NCBI RefSeq assembly: GCF_008764295.1
Contig: NZ_VTQX01000001.1
Coordinates: forward strand, 124,001-188,000
DNA: 64,000 nucleotides
Reading direction: 5' to 3'
DNA from: Bacillus methanolicus
Lineage (GTDB): Bacteria > Bacillota > Bacilli > Bacillales > Cytobacillaceae
Shown: positions 33,947 to 42,006 of the stretch, one piece after another
Position numbering within the stretch: the first letter of the stretch is position 1
Layout of the letters: each line of letters starts with the position of its first letter
Notes under the pieces: model-generated
The model's input: the letters and a program-made list of their open reading frames with translations, nothing else
Databases searched by the model: none
Told to the model about the DNA's origin: nothing
Program-made: the position numbers and the translations under genes

Positions 33947-35371
33947 TCATTCCGTAATTGCCAGTGAAAGTTTGATTTCATCTTCATTTTCATTAAATGA
34001 AATTTGAAAAAGTGACTTTAACATACGGTTTGACATATAAGGTCGGCCATTAATCATTCTAAGTGGATTTTCCAATAAACCGTAATGCTCTTGATTGTAA
34101 AAGTAAATATTTTGACTTACATAAAAGCGATAACTATCATTCCGTAAATTTACATTGACAGTCTCATGATCGTCAAGTAGCTGTGCTTCATAACCTAGAG
34201 AATTCATCGTTTCAATAAACGGAAAAAATTGTTCATTACCGACAAGAATTACATCGATGTCTTCCTTCAGAGCGTCTCCGATATAGAGTGAGCGCGAATC
34301 GTAAAAATAAAGCGGAAGCGCATTTGTTTTTGCATTTTTATTTAACGAAAAGAAACGGGTGTTTTTCTCAGCGATAGAGCTAAGAATCTCATCTAGTTTT
34401 TGCGGAGTGAGTGAATTTTCTTTTAAACTAAGCGCTAAAAACTGAGCAATCTCATCTTCCGTAAAATGACGTTTCAGCTCTTCAATTAGAAGGTTTACTT
34501 TTGGATTATGACTTTCTCGCTCTTCTACAATGGATGTTAACACACCCAGAATCCACCTTTCTTCAGATGGAAGTTCAGGAGCTTTTTCAATAAAATAATG
34601 ATCGATCATTCTGCGCTCCAATTCCTGACTATCTAGACTTGGTTTCGCAATCATTACACCACTGCCGTAAGTTTCTGCGAAGCTATCTGTTAAAACTACT
34701 GCCATCTCATTGAAATTAGGAATTTTATCGAATGATGCCTTTGAAAAATTAGTTTGGGAATCATTTGTTGTATACAATTGAATTCCTTTTTCACCTACTC
34801 GCGGAACTAAAGGTGTGGGCTGCCAATAAAGAGAACCGTCACCACCTTTTCCTTCAAAAACATAATAGTCGATATACTCTAATTTGCTGTAACCTTTGAG
34901 CGGAAAGCCAACAACCCACGTTCCTTCTCTTCTCGCTGCCGAGATAACATCAACCGTTGTATGGGTTACTTCTACATCTGGCAATTGAATCAACCAATCA
35001 CGCAAAAGAAACGCAGAGTCATCATCATTTAGCTGGATTTGATAACGAAAAGTTAGCGACTCATTTTGAGCCTGTAATGAATTGTCATCCTTAGAACTAC
35101 AAGCAACTCCATCACCAGTAGCACATTCCCAATCCGAAATAGTATTGGGCGCATTTATCCGATACTCACCTTTCCCTGCCAAACCTTCAATAACCTGTGT
35201 AACAGAAAGAACTCCGCCTTTTGACTCAATCGTAATATGTTGAACCGCTTTTTCATCCTTTCCTAGTTCAGATGGATTATGGTATTCAGAATAAGCGTTC
35301 CATTGCCACAACAACATAGCTCCAATAGTAACATTTAAACTAATTAGTAATGTGAACGCAAGCTTCCACAT
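33947..35371 (-). CDS. Exported or membrane-anchored protein of unknown function
   Basis: About 474 residues with an uncleaved or signal-type N-terminal helix (WKLAFTLLISLNVTIGAMLL), so the rest should lie outside the membrane. I do not recognise the main domain. The middle has a WQPTPLVPRVGEKGIQLY phrase and a helical, acidic section (about 255-330). The C-terminus has PLRMINGRPYMSNRMLKSLF, which resembles the stalk or copper-amine-oxidase-N motif 'NGRxxVPLRxLxExLG'. The ATG at 35,371 has AAGGGGA seven bases upstream. It lies between the CsfG-like RNA and the divergent gene at 35,556, where B. subtilis has no gene. A cell-surface or spore-related role is speculation. Confidence 0.75.
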   Translation of the reverse strand: MWKLAFTLLISLNVTIGAMLLWQWNAYSEYHNPSELGKDEKAVQHITIESKGGVLSVTQVIEGLAGKGEYRINAPNTISDWECATGDGVACSSKDDNSLQAQNESLTFRYQIQLNDDDSAFLLRDWLIQLPDVEVTHTTVDVISAARREGTWVVGFPLKGYSKLEYIDYYVFEGKGGDGSLYWQPTPLVPRVGEKGIQLYTTNDSQTNFSKASFDKIPNFNEMAVVLTDSFAETYGSGVMIAKPSLDSQELERRMIDHYFIEKAPELPSEERWILGVLTSIVEERESHNPKVNLLIEELKRHFTEDEIAQFLALSLKENSLTPQKLDEILSSIAEKNTRFFSLNKNAKTNALPLYFYDSRSLYIGDALKEDIDVILVGNEQFFPFIETMNSLGYEAQLLDDHETVNVNLRNDSYRFYVSQNIYFYNQEHYGLLENPLRMINGRPYMSNRMLKSLFQISFNENEDEIKLSLAITE

Positions 35372-35555
35372 ATGCATTCCCCTTATATTTTATTCAATTT
35401 ATCCTTCTATATTAACAATAGCAGAAGGCAGAATCGACGTCATTAGAAAATAATTAGAACAAAAGACCTACTTTATCTTCTCAATTCTTTCATAGCCATT
35501 CTAGCTTAAGCATGATAAAGTAGTCATGAAACTAAGATAAGGAGAGAATACAGTC

Positions 35556-35945
35556 ATGATTCAGCGTTTTATTGAATTAGGAGAAGGATATTCTGACATA
35601 TATGAGTTAATTGAGATAGCAAAAGCTAACAAAGAACGGCTTTTACATATGATGACCTATCACACCGTTATAGAAAATAAAGAGGTCTCTTCCCTCGTAG
35701 TTATTCTCAAACCGACCGTACCTGGGGATTTCCAACCTTTATACATTTGTCGTGAAGGAATTCCCAATCCAAACAAAAAACCAAATAAACGTTATCAACT
35801 ATTCCAACAAGCTGCAACAGAGCTAAAAAAAGAAATTATTGAACTTGAAGTCAAGCCGTCCGTGCAATTCTCTGAAAAGGAACTTTATTATCAATATTTA
35901 ATTGGAATTTTAAGAATGAACCGTTATATTCCACCTTTAGCTTAA
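35556..35945 (+). CDS. Conserved hypothetical protein, ylbG neighbour
   Basis: A 129-residue soluble protein with no motif I can assign. It has a helix-strand pattern with TYHTVIENKEVSSLVVILKP and GDFQPLYICREGIPNPNKK, and ends YYQYLIGILRMNRYIPPL. Homologues near ylbG in other Bacillus species are, I believe, annotated only as hypothetical, sometimes wrongly as methylthioribose kinase. AAGGAGAG lies ten bases before the ATG. A weak promoter candidate (TTCATA, 17 bases, ATGATA) lies near 35,490-35,518. It is convergent with ylbG. Confidence 0.75.
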   Translation: MIQRFIELGEGYSDIYELIEIAKANKERLLHMMTYHTVIENKEVSSLVVILKPTVPGDFQPLYICREGIPNPNKKPNKRYQLFQQAATELKKEIIELEVKPSVQFSEKELYYQYLIGILRMNRYIPPLA

Positions 35946-36008
35946 GAAGAGGACAATGACAGACCAAAGTAAAGACACACTTTGCTAGTGAAAAAGATAG
36001 TAAAAAAG

Positions 36009-36060
36009 AAAAGCTATGGTTAAAAAGTTATTCCCGAACAACTTTTTAACCATAGCTTTT
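36009..36060. terminator. Bidirectional terminator at the end of ylbG
   Basis: A perfect 21-bp inverted repeat (36,009-36,029 with 36,040-36,060) around a 10-nt loop. It serves the plus-strand gene at 35,556 and minus-strand ylbG, whose stop codon touches the arm. Confidence 0.92.
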
Positions 36061-36335
36061 TAAATTCCCATCCGATAATCATATTCTTTCGCTTTATCCG
36101 GCTTTGAATTTTCGTACTCTGTTTTTAAAAATGGCTTAAATGAAGGCTCAACCTTTTTCACAAAGGAATAACTTTCTATTTTTTTCATAATCGTTTCAAC
36201 ATCCTCTAAATCACAATAGAGAACAACGTATTTTAATCGTTTGGAGACAAAATGGACATTTCCAAACTTTCTTAACATTTTGGCTTGTTTTAAAGAATAA
36301 AGCCATACGATTATCCCTTGACGTTGTCCCAGCAT
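36060..36335 (-). CDS. ylbG: DUF2129 family protein YlbG
   Basis: Small cytoplasmic DUF2129 protein, 91 residues from [39 protein letters not shown] and [18 protein letters not shown] are the family's conserved stretches. Function is unknown. GAAGGGG lies eight bases before the ATG at 36,335; the longer frame to 36,398 has no support. Place and length agree with B. subtilis ylbG. Confidence 0.9.
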   Translation of the reverse strand: MLGQRQGIIVWLYSLKQAKMLRKFGNVHFVSKRLKYVVLYCDLEDVETIMKKIESYSFVKKVEPSFKPFLKTEYENSKPDKAKEYDYRMGI

Positions 36336-36542
36336 ACTTTTTTCCCCTTCAAACACCTTGTTTTTTTCTAGTCTAGCAGACAAACCTGGATATTTCAATG
36401 CTCAAGAATAAAAGGCAGGATACCTTCAAAACATTGTTCCTGTGAGGATAAATCAAAGAGTTGAAGCCATAGTGATTTTTACAGGAACCTACTATTTGCT
36501 TGGCATTGCAGCTTCTACTAGAAGAAGGATTTCTATAAAAAG

Positions 36543-36596
36543 AACTACAAGTTCTGTAGTTTTAAAAGCCAAAAAAAGCTTAGGTTAACTAAGCTT
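36543..36596 (-). terminator. Terminator after ricF plus a second hairpin
   Basis: AAGCTTAG / CTAAGCTT with a 5-nt loop (36,576-36,596), followed on the minus strand by seven T, directly after the ricF stop. A second hairpin AACTACA / TGTAGTT (36,543-36,561) with CTTTTTA follows, a possible back-up terminator before ylbG. Confidence 0.85.
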
Positions 36597-36597
36597 T

Positions 36598-37041
36598 TTA
36601 TGAACACCCACAGCTTCCGCCTGTACTACATCCACCGCCACAGCTAGAAGAACTATCAAAAAACGGATTTCCAGTTGGGACCTTTATTTGTTCAGATACA
36701 GATTTCCCAATTAAAACACTAACCTCATCCAACAAAGCCTGTAGGTCGTTTTCAGCTTTTTTGAATTCAGCTACGTGAATATCCATATCCATTTCTCTCT
36801 TTAACTCCCGAATATTTCTCATCACTTTATGATATTCAGGATGGTAGCGGCCAAATCGTTGCACCTCTTCATAGAGCTCCTTTTCCTTTGAAAAAGCTCT
36901 AATTTTACGTTGCGTATCTCTATTTGATTTAACTTTATTTAAACAGAACCTATAATATTCAACGACATCTGACTCCATAATCATCATTGACAACTGTTCA
37001 GCCTGATCTAATATTTCCATTCTTTCCAAAGTAGCAAGCAA
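36598..37041 (-). CDS. ricF: RicF (YlbF), subunit of the RicAFT RNA-processing accessory complex
   Basis: YlbF/YmcA-family helical protein of 147 residues. With RicA and RicT it forms a complex that assists RNase Y-dependent mRNA maturation and affects biofilm, competence and Spo0A phosphorelay. The body is alpha-helical (RKIRAFSKEKELYEEVQRFG). The tail is Cys-rich, CGGGCSTGGSCGC, with Cys134, 138, 144 and 146. That fits the iron-sulphur clusters reported for B. subtilis RicAFT. The TTG start at 37,041 has GGAGGTGA seven bases upstream. Confidence 0.93.
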   Translation of the reverse strand: MLATLERMEILDQAEQLSMMIMESDVVEYYRFCLNKVKSNRDTQRKIRAFSKEKELYEEVQRFGRYHPEYHKVMRNIRELKREMDMDIHVAEFKKAENDLQALLDEVSVLIGKSVSEQIKVPTGNPFFDSSSSCGGGCSTGGSCGCS

Positions 37042-37161
37042 TTCTAGCTCACCTCCGCTACTTATTTTAACATGGAAATGTAAAAAAACGAAAGTTTAAT
37101 GAACAATTTAAATTAGAATCACCCTTACATTACCCCATCATAAAGCCCATTAAGTTAATGT

Positions 37162-37584
37162 TTATGGAATGGATACTGTAAACTCCTTCTCTAACTGATA
37201 TGGTTCATCATTATGGTTTACAACTTCTAATTTTACGCGATGCGTTCCTTTCTCTAATCCTTTAATAATAAATGCAGCCGTGGTCACCTCTTCCTTCTTC
37301 ACACCGTTAATATAAAGAATGATTTTCCCTTGTTTTTGCTCACTGTCATCTCGGAATGAAATGGCTGGCAGCATACATTCGACAAAAACACTATTTCCTC
37401 TTATATGGTGCTGAACTTTAAAAGGCTCTCTATTTTGTTCAATTGTAACTGGCATATCATGGGCTGTGTTGACAGTACTCATCGGTATAACCGTAAACCT
37501 TTTGGCCTCTGGTTCCGGTAAGTCCTTTTGACAGCCCACCGCTATTAGCAATAGCATCATTAAACTTAAATATATGGATCTCAT
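37162..37584 (-). CDS. Predicted lipoprotein of unknown function
   Basis: A 140-residue protein with an N-terminal signal ending in a lipobox (LLLIAVGCQKD), so it should be lipid-anchored outside the membrane. The mature part has an Ig-like beta pattern: RGNSVFVECMLPAISF, KIILYINGVKKEEVTTAAF and GTHRVKLEVVNH, suggesting one beta-sandwich domain. I do not recognise a named family. AGGGGGG stands eight bases before the ATG at 37,584. It lies between ylbE and ricF, an addition relative to B. subtilis. Confidence 0.78.
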   Translation of the reverse strand: MRSIYLSLMMLLLIAVGCQKDLPEPEAKRFTVIPMSTVNTAHDMPVTIEQNREPFKVQHHIRGNSVFVECMLPAISFRDDSEQKQGKIILYINGVKKEEVTTAAFIIKGLEKGTHRVKLEVVNHNDEPYQLEKEFTVSIP

Positions 37585-37674
37585 TGGCAATCCCCCCTGT
37601 ATTTTAAGTCCCATTAACATAAATTATAATGATATTGTTTGCTATCAAATCCATTTTTACTCCATAGCATCCAT

Positions 37675-37712
37675 GAAAAAACAACCTTCTCAATAAATGC
37701 GAGAAAGTTGTT
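37675..37712 (-). terminator. Terminator after ylbE
   Basis: Stem AACAACTTTCTC / GAGAAGGTTGTT (one mismatch) with a 9-nt loop and six T on the minus strand. Its outer arm touches the ylbE stop. Confidence 0.85.
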
Positions 37713-37954
37713 CATGAGAGATTATTATTCATTGCTTGAAACATGCTCATCATCATTTGCGCCATATAGACGCCGTTAGAAAATTTTTCAACCCGATGCG
37801 GAATTGTTTTCCTATGATAGTGTAATGCTGCGATTTGAAATGCTTGAAAATCATTTGGATTCCTTGCTAATTTCCTATACCAAATCGGTTGTTCACGTAA
37901 AAACCTTTTCAAATCCGGATCAGAATTAATCATTTCCATCATATCTTTCCTCAT
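37712..37954 (-). CDS. ylbE: YlbE-family protein
   Basis: Eighty-residue protein with the YlbE hallmark FLREQPIWYRKLARNPNDF and HRVEKFSNGVYMAQMMMSMF. Function unknown. The ATG at 37,954 has GGGGG six bases before it; an in-frame ATG two codons upstream is too close to the ribosome binding site. It follows ylbD by 14 bases, as in B. subtilis. Confidence 0.9.
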   Translation of the reverse strand: MRKDMMEMINSDPDLKRFLREQPIWYRKLARNPNDFQAFQIAALHYHRKTIPHRVEKFSNGVYMAQMMMSMFQAMNNNLS

Positions 37955-37968
37955 ATCCATCCCCCTTT

Positions 37969-38361
37969 TCAATCTTTTCTAAATTGGAATGGATGCGAGC
38001 TTTGAGCTGGCTGATTACTGCTCGTAGCGCTTCCTTGTTTTCCTCCCTGGAATTGGAGGATTAATCCTTGTATCGCACCTAAAGCTTGACTCAAATTAGT
38101 AATATGTCCCTGGAGTTGATTTGGATCTACATTTTTAACTGCATTCATAATTTGTGGAAGCCATTCTTTTTTATCTTCTTCTTTTTCCTGTACTCCTTTA
38201 AACTCATCCCAGCGAGAGTCTTCGTCTCCCAGTAAGTACCATTCCTCAAAAAGTTCCTGCCAAGTCGCATTTCCCTTCCTGACTTCCATCACCATTTTCG
38301 GATGCTCCTTAACGAATTCCTTAAATTGCTGAACAGAAGGATGGAGTTTTTTCTTTTCCAT
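37969..38361 (-). CDS. ylbD: YlbD-family spore coat protein
   Basis: A 130-residue protein of the YlbD_coat family, associated with spore coat in B. subtilis. The N-terminal helical motif reads SVQQFKEFVKEHPKMVMEVR, then WQELFEEWYLLGDEDSRWDE. The C-terminal half is Gln/Ser-rich and probably disordered (GGKQGSATSSNQPAQSSH). It forms an operon with ylbE. The ATG at 38,361 has a GAGGTGAATAAGC leader with suitable spacing. Confidence 0.88.
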   Translation of the reverse strand: MEKKKLHPSVQQFKEFVKEHPKMVMEVRKGNATWQELFEEWYLLGDEDSRWDEFKGVQEKEEDKKEWLPQIMNAVKNVDPNQLQGHITNLSQALGAIQGLILQFQGGKQGSATSSNQPAQSSHPFQFRKD

Positions 38362-38579
38362 GCTTATTCACCTCAAACAAAGGGCATGTTTAGCAGTTTC
38401 GCATTGGTTTACTATGTCGCACTTCATCACCTTGAAATCGACAATGATTATCCACTTTTTATACCGCTGTACTTCATTTCGTTTTTTGTAATATTTCGTT
38501 ACTAAGTTTCCTATGATACGATATGATAAAGCGATAAAAGTTGTGAATCACGCCTACTCTTTAGAACAATTATAAGGGG

Positions 38580-39062
38580 ATGAACTTATTGCAAGAAAAC
38601 TTAAAGAGACTTTTTCAGCAGGTACTAGAAAAAAGTACAAATGAGGAATTAGAGGTTCTAAATCATGTTCTTGAAGGATTGAATCATCAAGATCGTACTT
38701 TCATTAATCGGTTGCTTCATATGGAACACAAACAGACAAGTGAAGGAATAGAAGTAAAAATCCCTTTAAACCCAATGGTCAACAACCCTTTAAATATTCT
38801 TCATGGAGGAATTACAGCTGCAGTTATTGATAGTGCAATGGGGACATTGGTACATCAAAGCTTGCCTGATAGAAAAGCTGCCGTTACTACTCAGCTTAAT
38901 ATTCATTATATTGCCCAAGGCATTGGAGATTTTATTACATGCCATGCAAAAATCGATCACTTCGGTTCAAAAACCCTTCTAGCTTCAGCAGATGTATTTC
39001 GTTCTGATGGTCAAAAAATTGCCCAAGCAACCGGCAGTTTCTTTATCATCGAGAAAAAATAG
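38580..39062 (+). CDS. Hotdog-fold thioesterase (PaaI type)
   Basis: A 160-residue PaaI-like acyl-CoA thioesterase. The active-site motif NNPLNILHGGITAAVIDSAM holds the HGG core; TTQLNIHYI and GQKIAQATGSFFII follow. Substrate (phenylacetyl-CoA, medium-chain acyl-CoA or other) cannot be told. The ribosome binding site TAAGGGG abuts the ATG at 38,580, so a TTG at 38,589, nine bases from it, may be the real start. It lies divergent from ylbD. Confidence 0.87.
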   Translation: MNLLQENLKRLFQQVLEKSTNEELEVLNHVLEGLNHQDRTFINRLLHMEHKQTSEGIEVKIPLNPMVNNPLNILHGGITAAVIDSAMGTLVHQSLPDRKAAVTTQLNIHYIAQGIGDFITCHAKIDHFGSKTLLASADVFRSDGQKIAQATGSFFIIEKK

Positions 39063-39067
39063 AACAA

Positions 39068-39105
39068 AAAGTGAGAGCTCGCAACTATAGCTCTCACTTT
39101 CTATC
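39068..39105 (+). terminator. Terminator after the thioesterase gene
   Basis: Stem AAAGTGAGAGCT / AGCTCTCACTTT with a 9-nt loop, starting six bases after the stop codon. The downstream side is CTATC, so the T-run is short. Confidence 0.75.
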
Positions 39106-39262
39106 CCCGGTTTTTACGCTATCACTATTGCCTTTTTTATGAACCTCTTATTGTCCATCTCAAAAAATGAATCAAAAATATCATAATGGCAAAGTTTGTA
39201 AAAATCGAGCTTCATCCACATCACATTCATACTATAAGGTGAAATAAAATCGCTATTGACTA

Positions 39263-40333
39263 TTATTCTTCATGCCATTTTTGAATAAAATTTTGTGTAT
39301 AGTGGAGATGATATACTCCGACACCAATATGTGTAAATTGTCCGTTTAAGAGCGTCTCGCGATGCCCTTTACTATTAAGCCACCCTTCCATTACAGCAGG
39401 TGCATCTGCGTAATTAGCAGCGATATTTTCTCCAGCAAGTTGATAAAAAATTTCCCCTGCTTCCAAACGATCAGATAGTTCACCAGTAGTTTTTGACGTA
39501 TGAGAGAATTCTTCGCTTTCATACATATCAATACTATGAGCTAAAGCAACCTCCGCTACCATTTCATCCTTTTCGAGCGGAGCTAGATCGTGTCGTACCC
39601 GCATGATGTTAGAAATATCAAAAATCTGCTCCGCATTTCCTTTAGCCACTTCAGTCTCGCTCCCGGCTTCCCACGGCTTAACCTCTACTAATTCACCTAC
39701 ATAAACTAATTCATATGGCTGCAATTTAATTAAAGTCTCTGCATCCATAAACCTTACACTTGATAATGTTCCATCGAACTTATCAATATAAAATTGAGCA
39801 TAAAAATCTCCCATTTGTACAAGCGGACGAGTGTTCATGTCATCCTCAGTTAGTTCAAAGCGATAAGAGCTCCCTTCATACATTAAGCTAATATATGGTC
39901 CAATCGGGACCGAAGCATAAATTTCTTCGACTGGCTGTCCTATTTTGAAAGGAGGAATGTCCACATCACTGCCTATCGCATATACGGTCACAACCGTTTC
40001 ATCACGAATACCCACTTGAATATACTCTTGAAAACTCTTTTTGTAAATCCACCAGTCATATCCATAGGCAGAAGGATCTATCCTAGAAGGCTTACCTAAA
40101 TTTTCTTCTAATTCGGATATATTTTTTCCTATCAATGTTGCTATTCCCGAACTTGGGGCATCAATTTGTGGATTATCTGTGCCGTCGTCTGTCTCTTCTT
40201 CTAGTGATTTATCAACCTGAGGTGAATCTGGATGCTCATTGACTAATATATCGTCTTCAAAGGATAAATTTAAATAGAAAATAACTGCTAACATTGCGGC
40301 GATTAATATTAAAATTCTTATAAGGGCACGCAG
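39263..40333 (-). CDS. ylbC: CAP-domain secreted protein YlbC, probable CTG start
   Basis: Envelope-associated protein with an N-terminal CAP-associated domain (IGKNISELEENLGKPSRIDP, about 65-210) and a C-terminal CAP/SCP domain (VALAHSIDMYESEEFSHTSK, LAGENIAANYADAPAVMEGW, HRETLLNGQFTHIGVGVY). Bacterial CAP proteins are of uncertain activity. The first in-frame ATG (40,294) has no ribosome binding site and would cut the membrane helix LIRILILIAAMLAVIFYLNL. An in-frame CTG at 40,333 lies seven bases after AGAGGAGG and restores the whole helix. No ATG, GTG or TTG is in frame in between, so CTG initiation is the best reading (356 residues). Confidence 0.85.
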   Translation of the reverse strand: MRALIRILILIAAMLAVIFYLNLSFEDDILVNEHPDSPQVDKSLEEETDDGTDNPQIDAPSSGIATLIGKNISELEENLGKPSRIDPSAYGYDWWIYKKSFQEYIQVGIRDETVVTVYAIGSDVDIPPFKIGQPVEEIYASVPIGPYISLMYEGSSYRFELTEDDMNTRPLVQMGDFYAQFYIDKFDGTLSSVRFMDAETLIKLQPYELVYVGELVEVKPWEAGSETEVAKGNAEQIFDISNIMRVRHDLAPLEKDEMVAEVALAHSIDMYESEEFSHTSKTTGELSDRLEAGEIFYQLAGENIAANYADAPAVMEGWLNSKGHRETLLNGQFTHIGVGVYHLHYTQNFIQKWHEE

Positions 40334-40469
40334 AGGTATGCCTCCTCTCTTTTCTTGAACTCATTATTGATTATCCTATCTATATTTTCTAATATTCTAT
40401 GCATATAGTAGTTTAATATGATTATATCATCTATTATTTTCTTTGAAATCTTTCAATCCAAATATAAAA

Positions 40470-40494
40470 CGTTCCCACCGTTAAAATGGGAACG
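40470..40494 (-). terminator. Terminator after ylbB
   Basis: Stem CGTTCCCA / TGGGAACG, 9-nt loop, followed on the minus strand by TTTTATATTT, 38 bases beyond the ylbB stop. Confidence 0.85.
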
Positions 40495-40531
40495 AAAATA
40501 TTAACTCGAGTTAGATTTTGTTATCGATTAA

Positions 40532-40966
40532 CTAATGTTCTATTTGCATATCATTCGGTTCAGATATTTCTGAAAGAGCCTTTCCTGCTTGGCTATCTGT
40601 TAACTTTCTTACCGCAAAATCACCAAGGGAAACAATGCCGATTAATTTATCTCCTTCAACGATCGGAAGGCGTCGAATTTGATGATTTGCCATTAATTCC
40701 GCGGCATCTTTTGTGCTCATTTCTGCAGTCGCCGTTATGAGCTCTTCACTCATTACCTCTTCAACTTTCGTGGAACCTGGTTTTTTCTCGGCAATGCCGC
40801 GAATGACGAGATCTCGATCTGTGATCATTCCAACCAATCTCTCTCCATCAACAATCGGAATTGCACCGACGTTCCATTCCTTCATTTTGACAGCCACTTC
40901 ATATACATTATCAAGTAGCGTACAACATTCCACTTCATCACTCATAATTTCTTTTAATTTTTGCAC
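40532..40966 (-). CDS. ylbB: CBS-domain-pair protein YlbB
   Basis: A 144-residue protein made of two CBS domains: DEVECCTLLDNVYEVAVKMK to GMITDRDLVIRGIA, and SEELITATAEMSTKDAAELM to GIVSLGDFAVRK. CBS pairs bind adenosyl ligands such as AMP, ATP or SAM. No effector domain is attached, so its partner is unknown. GTG start at 40,966 with AAGGAGG nine bases upstream. Place and domain content match B. subtilis ylbB; the general-stress-linked relative yhcV/ykuL group is an alternative name. Confidence 0.88.
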   Translation of the reverse strand: MQKLKEIMSDEVECCTLLDNVYEVAVKMKEWNVGAIPIVDGERLVGMITDRDLVIRGIAEKKPGSTKVEEVMSEELITATAEMSTKDAAELMANHQIRRLPIVEGDKLIGIVSLGDFAVRKLTDSQAGKALSEISEPNDMQIEH

Positions 40967-41206
40967 TTCCTTACCTCCTTATTATGCAATATCACTATCA
41001 TTAAAGATTCCCTTTAAATAGTATTTCCAATTCACATTAATTCATTAATAAAGCCTAATTGAAATGTGAAAGAACTATGTTTTCTTTTAGCTTGTCATTG
41101 CAACTTTTTCACTTTTCCACTATTATTAGATTTGGGATTATTTTAGTAAAATTCTACATAAAGTATTCAAACTTATAATGTTTCACTTGTTTGAGGAGGG
41201 ATCGAG

Positions 41207-41566
41207 ATGAAATTTGAGAATTTTGGATTCGATAAAGTAAAAGCTGATTTAAAAAGGTTAGACGATGTTATGGCGGATTATGGATTAATCCGTGCTGAGC
41301 AGTGGGATTATGAGAGGGTATCCTACGATCGCAAATTTGAATTAAAGGAAGGGGTATTCTATCTTCGCATTTTAGGTTATGCAGTTGAAGGTGATGTTGG
41401 TGCTAATAGAGCAGTTCTGCAACTCCTCACACCATTGTTAGGAAAGCATTATTATCCTCATGGAGTTGAATATGGTGAAGGAGAAGATTTCCCAAGCTCT
41501 TTAGTAAGCCAATGTGAAAAAATTTTAACCGATGTTAAAGCAGAAATAGACAAATTCGTTAAGTAA
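41207..41566 (+). CDS. ylbA: YugN-like family protein (YlbA position)
   Basis: A 119-residue protein of the YugN-like family: YGLIRAEQWDYERVSYDRKF, FYLRILGYAVEGDVG, LLGKHYYPHGVEYGEGEDFP. Function unknown. GAGGAGGGATC lies seven bases before the ATG. The symbol rests on position next to ylbB. A terminator follows. Confidence 0.82.
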   Translation: MKFENFGFDKVKADLKRLDDVMADYGLIRAEQWDYERVSYDRKFELKEGVFYLRILGYAVEGDVGANRAVLQLLTPLLGKHYYPHGVEYGEGEDFPSSLVSQCEKILTDVKAEIDKFVK

Positions 41567-41596
41567 TTTCACCATTATCTTCCCAAAATGTCAACG

Positions 41597-41632
41597 AAAA
41601 AGACCCATTTAACCAATGGTGTCTTTTTCTTT
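41597..41632 (+). terminator. Terminator after the YugN-like gene
   Basis: AAAGACCCATT / AATGGTGTCTTT (one bulged T), 5-nt loop, then TTCTTTACC. Confidence 0.8.
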
Positions 41633-42006
41633 ACCTCCATGGGGTGATCCATCTATAATAAAGATAAATTAACAGCAAATCATGTTGTTTCAATAATGTT
41701 TCTTTTGCACTATAATTTATCTATAGGTATATGTTAGAAGAGTCAATCATTGATATTACCTTTTTAAAGTTTATACCCCAAACTAAGGAAAGAGGGAGTC
41801 GCCTAAATACATACGAAAATTAGATTCCATTTTTCAGTTGAGCGCCCAAGCTAGATCATTAAATGCAAATGGTTATATCAATAAAAGCAATAAGCCTATA
41901 TTTAAGATTATAGAAAATTTACCCTCCGATTCATTGATCTCAATTTTTAACATAAAATAGAAAAAACGAATGGTTGTACTTTTGTTATTTAGAAAGGGGT
42001 TCTATC
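41633..42006. other. Intergenic region with a possible short frame before the transporter gene
   Basis: About 370 bp. TTTCAA, 17 bases, TATAAT (ending near 41,715) is a plausible plus-strand promoter. An unassigned frame runs from about 41,811 to a TAG at 41,960 and would encode roughly 40-49 residues ending SDSLISIFNIK. It has AGGGAG upstream but no ATG; a TTG at 41,838 is the only usual start. I cannot say whether it is translated. Confidence 0.3.
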
